Source: Longibacter salinarum
Lineage (GTDB): Bacteria; Bacteroidota; Rhodothermia; Rhodothermales; Salinibacteraceae
Length of the DNA stretch: 64,000 nt
Assembly (NCBI RefSeq): GCF_002554795.1
Contig: NZ_PDEQ01000002.1
Location: forward strand, 620,001 to 684,000
Direction: 5' to 3'
Part shown: positions 62,569 through 64,000 of the stretch, one piece after another
How the letters are laid out: each line of letters opens with the position of its first letter
How positions within the stretch are numbered: the first letter of the stretch is position 1
Position numbers and translations under genes: made by a program
Notes under the pieces: generated by a model
The model's database searches: none
Told to the model about the DNA's origin: nothing
What the model saw: the letters and a program-made list of their open reading frames with translations, nothing else

Positions 62569-63999
62569 ATGAATCGTCGCACGAAGATCGTCTGCACGCT
62601 TGGCCCTGCCTCGTCCGACTCGGAAACCATAGAGAACCTCATTGAGGCGGGGATGAACGTAGCGCGGATGAACTTCAGCCACGGCAGTCACGATGACCAT
62701 GCCGAGCGGATACACACCGTACGGGAGGCGGCTAAGCGACAGGGCAAGACGGTCACTATATTGCAGGACCTGCAGGGACCGAAAATCCGCGTCGGGCAGA
62801 TGAAGGACGGGAGCGTAATGCTGGATGAGGGGCAGACGCTCGTGATTACGCCCGATCCGGTCGAGGAGGGGACTGCCGAGCGAGTTCACATCGACTATCC
62901 AACGCTCGCCGAAGATGCAGACATCGGCGGACGCATCCTTCTCGATGATGGCCTCCTGGAATTGAAGGTCACCGACATCCAGGGGACCGACCTCATCACA
63001 GAGGTGGTGGAGGGAGGACCGCTACGGTCGCGAAAGGGGGTCAACCTCCCGAATATTCGGACCTCGACCCCGTCACTCACGGAGAAGGACCGGGAGGACC
63101 TCAAGTTTGGGCTCTCGATGGATGTGGATGTCGTGGCCCTCTCATTCGTTCGGGAGCGCTCCGATGTTGAGGAACTGCTCGGCCTCATCGAGGATGCCGG
63201 GAATAACGTAAGCATTGTCGCCAAGATCGAGAAGCCGGAGGCCGTCCGGAATATCGAGGAGATCCTGGAGGTCGTCGACGGCATCATGGTGGCGCGGGGC
63301 GATCTGGGCATAGAAATGCCGATGGAGGAGGTGCCGAGCACGCAGAAGATGCTCATCAGCCGTAGCATGGCGACCGCGCGCCCGGTCATCACGGCGACCC
63401 AGATGCTAGAGAGCATGGTCGACAACCCGCGGCCGACCCGCGCAGAGGCAAGCGATGTGGCGAACGCGGTGCTCGACGGAAGCGACGCGGTGATGTTGTC
63501 AGCGGAAACGGCGGTCGGGACGGATCCCGTTCGCGTCGTTCAGGCGATGACCAAGATTATTCGCCGGGCGGAACGGCATTGGACCGACTTCCGGCAGACG
63601 CTGTCGATGACGCCGGGGCACCTGGAGCGCACCGAGAATGTGACGGAGAGCGTGAGCTTTACAGCCTGTCGGCTCGCTGAGCAGGTCAACGCAGCGGCGA
63701 TCTGCTGCCTGACGAACTCGGGGGCAACTGCCCGCTCGATCGCACGACATCGCCCGAGCATGCCGATCTATGCTTTCACCGACAACCAGCGCGTGGTCGG
63801 GCAGCTCGGGATGCTGTGGGGTACCCAGTCGTTTCACATTCCCTTCCAGCAGGATACGGATCAAGGAATCGCTCGGGTGCACAGCATTCTTCGCGATCAG
63901 GGTCTCGTGGAGCCGGGAAGTCACGTCGTGATCACGGCGGGGATGCCCTTGCCAGCACGAGGCCGCACGAACATGGTGCATGTCAGCCGGGTGCAGTAG
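62569..63999 (+). CDS. pyk: pyruvate kinase
   Basis: Last step of glycolysis, PEP plus ADP to pyruvate plus ATP. The 476-residue protein is complete, with its TAG stop at the window edge. Landmarks are RRTKIVCTLGPASSDSETIENLIEAGMNVARMNFSHG, the active-site Lys in SIVAKIEKPEAVRNIEEI, MVARGDLGIEMPMEEVPSTQK, ATQMLESM, RAEASDVANAVLDGSDAVMLSAETAVG and the C-terminal allosteric domain (NSGATARSIARHRPSMPIYAFT). Length is normal. Confidence 0.97.
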   Translation: MNRRTKIVCTLGPASSDSETIENLIEAGMNVARMNFSHGSHDDHAERIHTVREAAKRQGKTVTILQDLQGPKIRVGQMKDGSVMLDEGQTLVITPDPVEEGTAERVHIDYPTLAEDADIGGRILLDDGLLELKVTDIQGTDLITEVVEGGPLRSRKGVNLPNIRTSTPSLTEKDREDLKFGLSMDVDVVALSFVRERSDVEELLGLIEDAGNNVSIVAKIEKPEAVRNIEEILEVVDGIMVARGDLGIEMPMEEVPSTQKMLISRSMATARPVITATQMLESMVDNPRPTRAEASDVANAVLDGSDAVMLSAETAVGTDPVRVVQAMTKIIRRAERHWTDFRQTLSMTPGHLERTENVTESVSFTACRLAEQVNAAAICCLTNSGATARSIARHRPSMPIYAFTDNQRVVGQLGMLWGTQSFHIPFQQDTDQGIARVHSILRDQGLVEPGSHVVITAGMPLPARGRTNMVHVSRVQ

Positions 64000-64000
64000 C

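Overview
The window looks like chromosomal DNA of a halophilic, carotenoid-making bacterium of the Rhodothermota/Bacteroidota branch (Salinibacter-like). This is an inference from moderately high G+C, acidic proteins, a Bacteroidota-type GlmU-like sugar nucleotidyltransferase, a Thermus-type long isocitrate dehydrogenase, trehalose synthesis genes, a phytoene desaturase and a photoactive yellow protein (PYP) locus. No rRNA, tRNA, CRISPR array, insertion sequence or phage gene was recognised. Ordinary genes are densely packed and intrinsic terminators are easy to see.

Layout. 1-3.1 kb: heme A synthesis (ctaA, ctaB) and an ABC ATPase cut by the left edge. 3.4-10.3 kb: a phosphohexosamine mutase, an acyl-CoA synthetase/GNAT fusion and a PAS histidine kinase. 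10.3-17.3 kb: secG, a Nudix hydrolase, rsmE, an Omp85 protein, mutY (with an intact MutT-type Nudix box) and two membrane proteins. 17.5-20.5 kb: CIRCE-controlled groES-groL, a long palindrome and the RNase P RNA gene. 20.6-31.8 kb: a coiled-coil protein with a degenerate zinc ribbon, crtI, icd, a DnaJ-domain membrane protein, the GlmU-like gene, transaldolase and otsA-otsB. 31.9-33.6 kb: a sulfur-mobilising unit (CysA2-type sulfurtransferase and SufE) behind a leader that encodes four consecutive cysteines and carries mutually exclusive antiterminator and terminator hairpins. 33.9-41.2 kb: hsp20, a CoA-type Nudix hydrolase, fumarylacetoacetase, a TPR lipoprotein and a Cys/Met-metabolism PLP enzyme.

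41.2-57.5 kb is the most unusual part. A tyrosine ammonia-lyase and an adenylate-forming ligase (the two steps that make p-coumaroyl-CoA) lie next to a PYP gene. The same 16 kb holds two more PYP genes that keep the chromophore cysteine, and two long coiled-coil repeat proteins that each end in a PYP-like domain whose chromophore cysteine is Gly or Ser. A 1195-residue multi-PAS/GAF histidine kinase and an OmpR-type regulator sit between the two PYP blocks. I read this as a blue-light sensing system in which photoactive single-domain PYPs may pair with chromophore-free PYP domains on filamentous scaffolds. The pairing and the link to the kinase are inference. Downstream are an unrecognised small protein, a long stretch with no supported gene, an orphan GvpF/GvpL-like protein, terC, a CBS-containing site-2 protease and pyruvate kinase.

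The two strongest candidates for something undescribed are the five-gene PYP/coiled-coil cluster and the poly-cysteine attenuator upstream of the sulfurtransferase.
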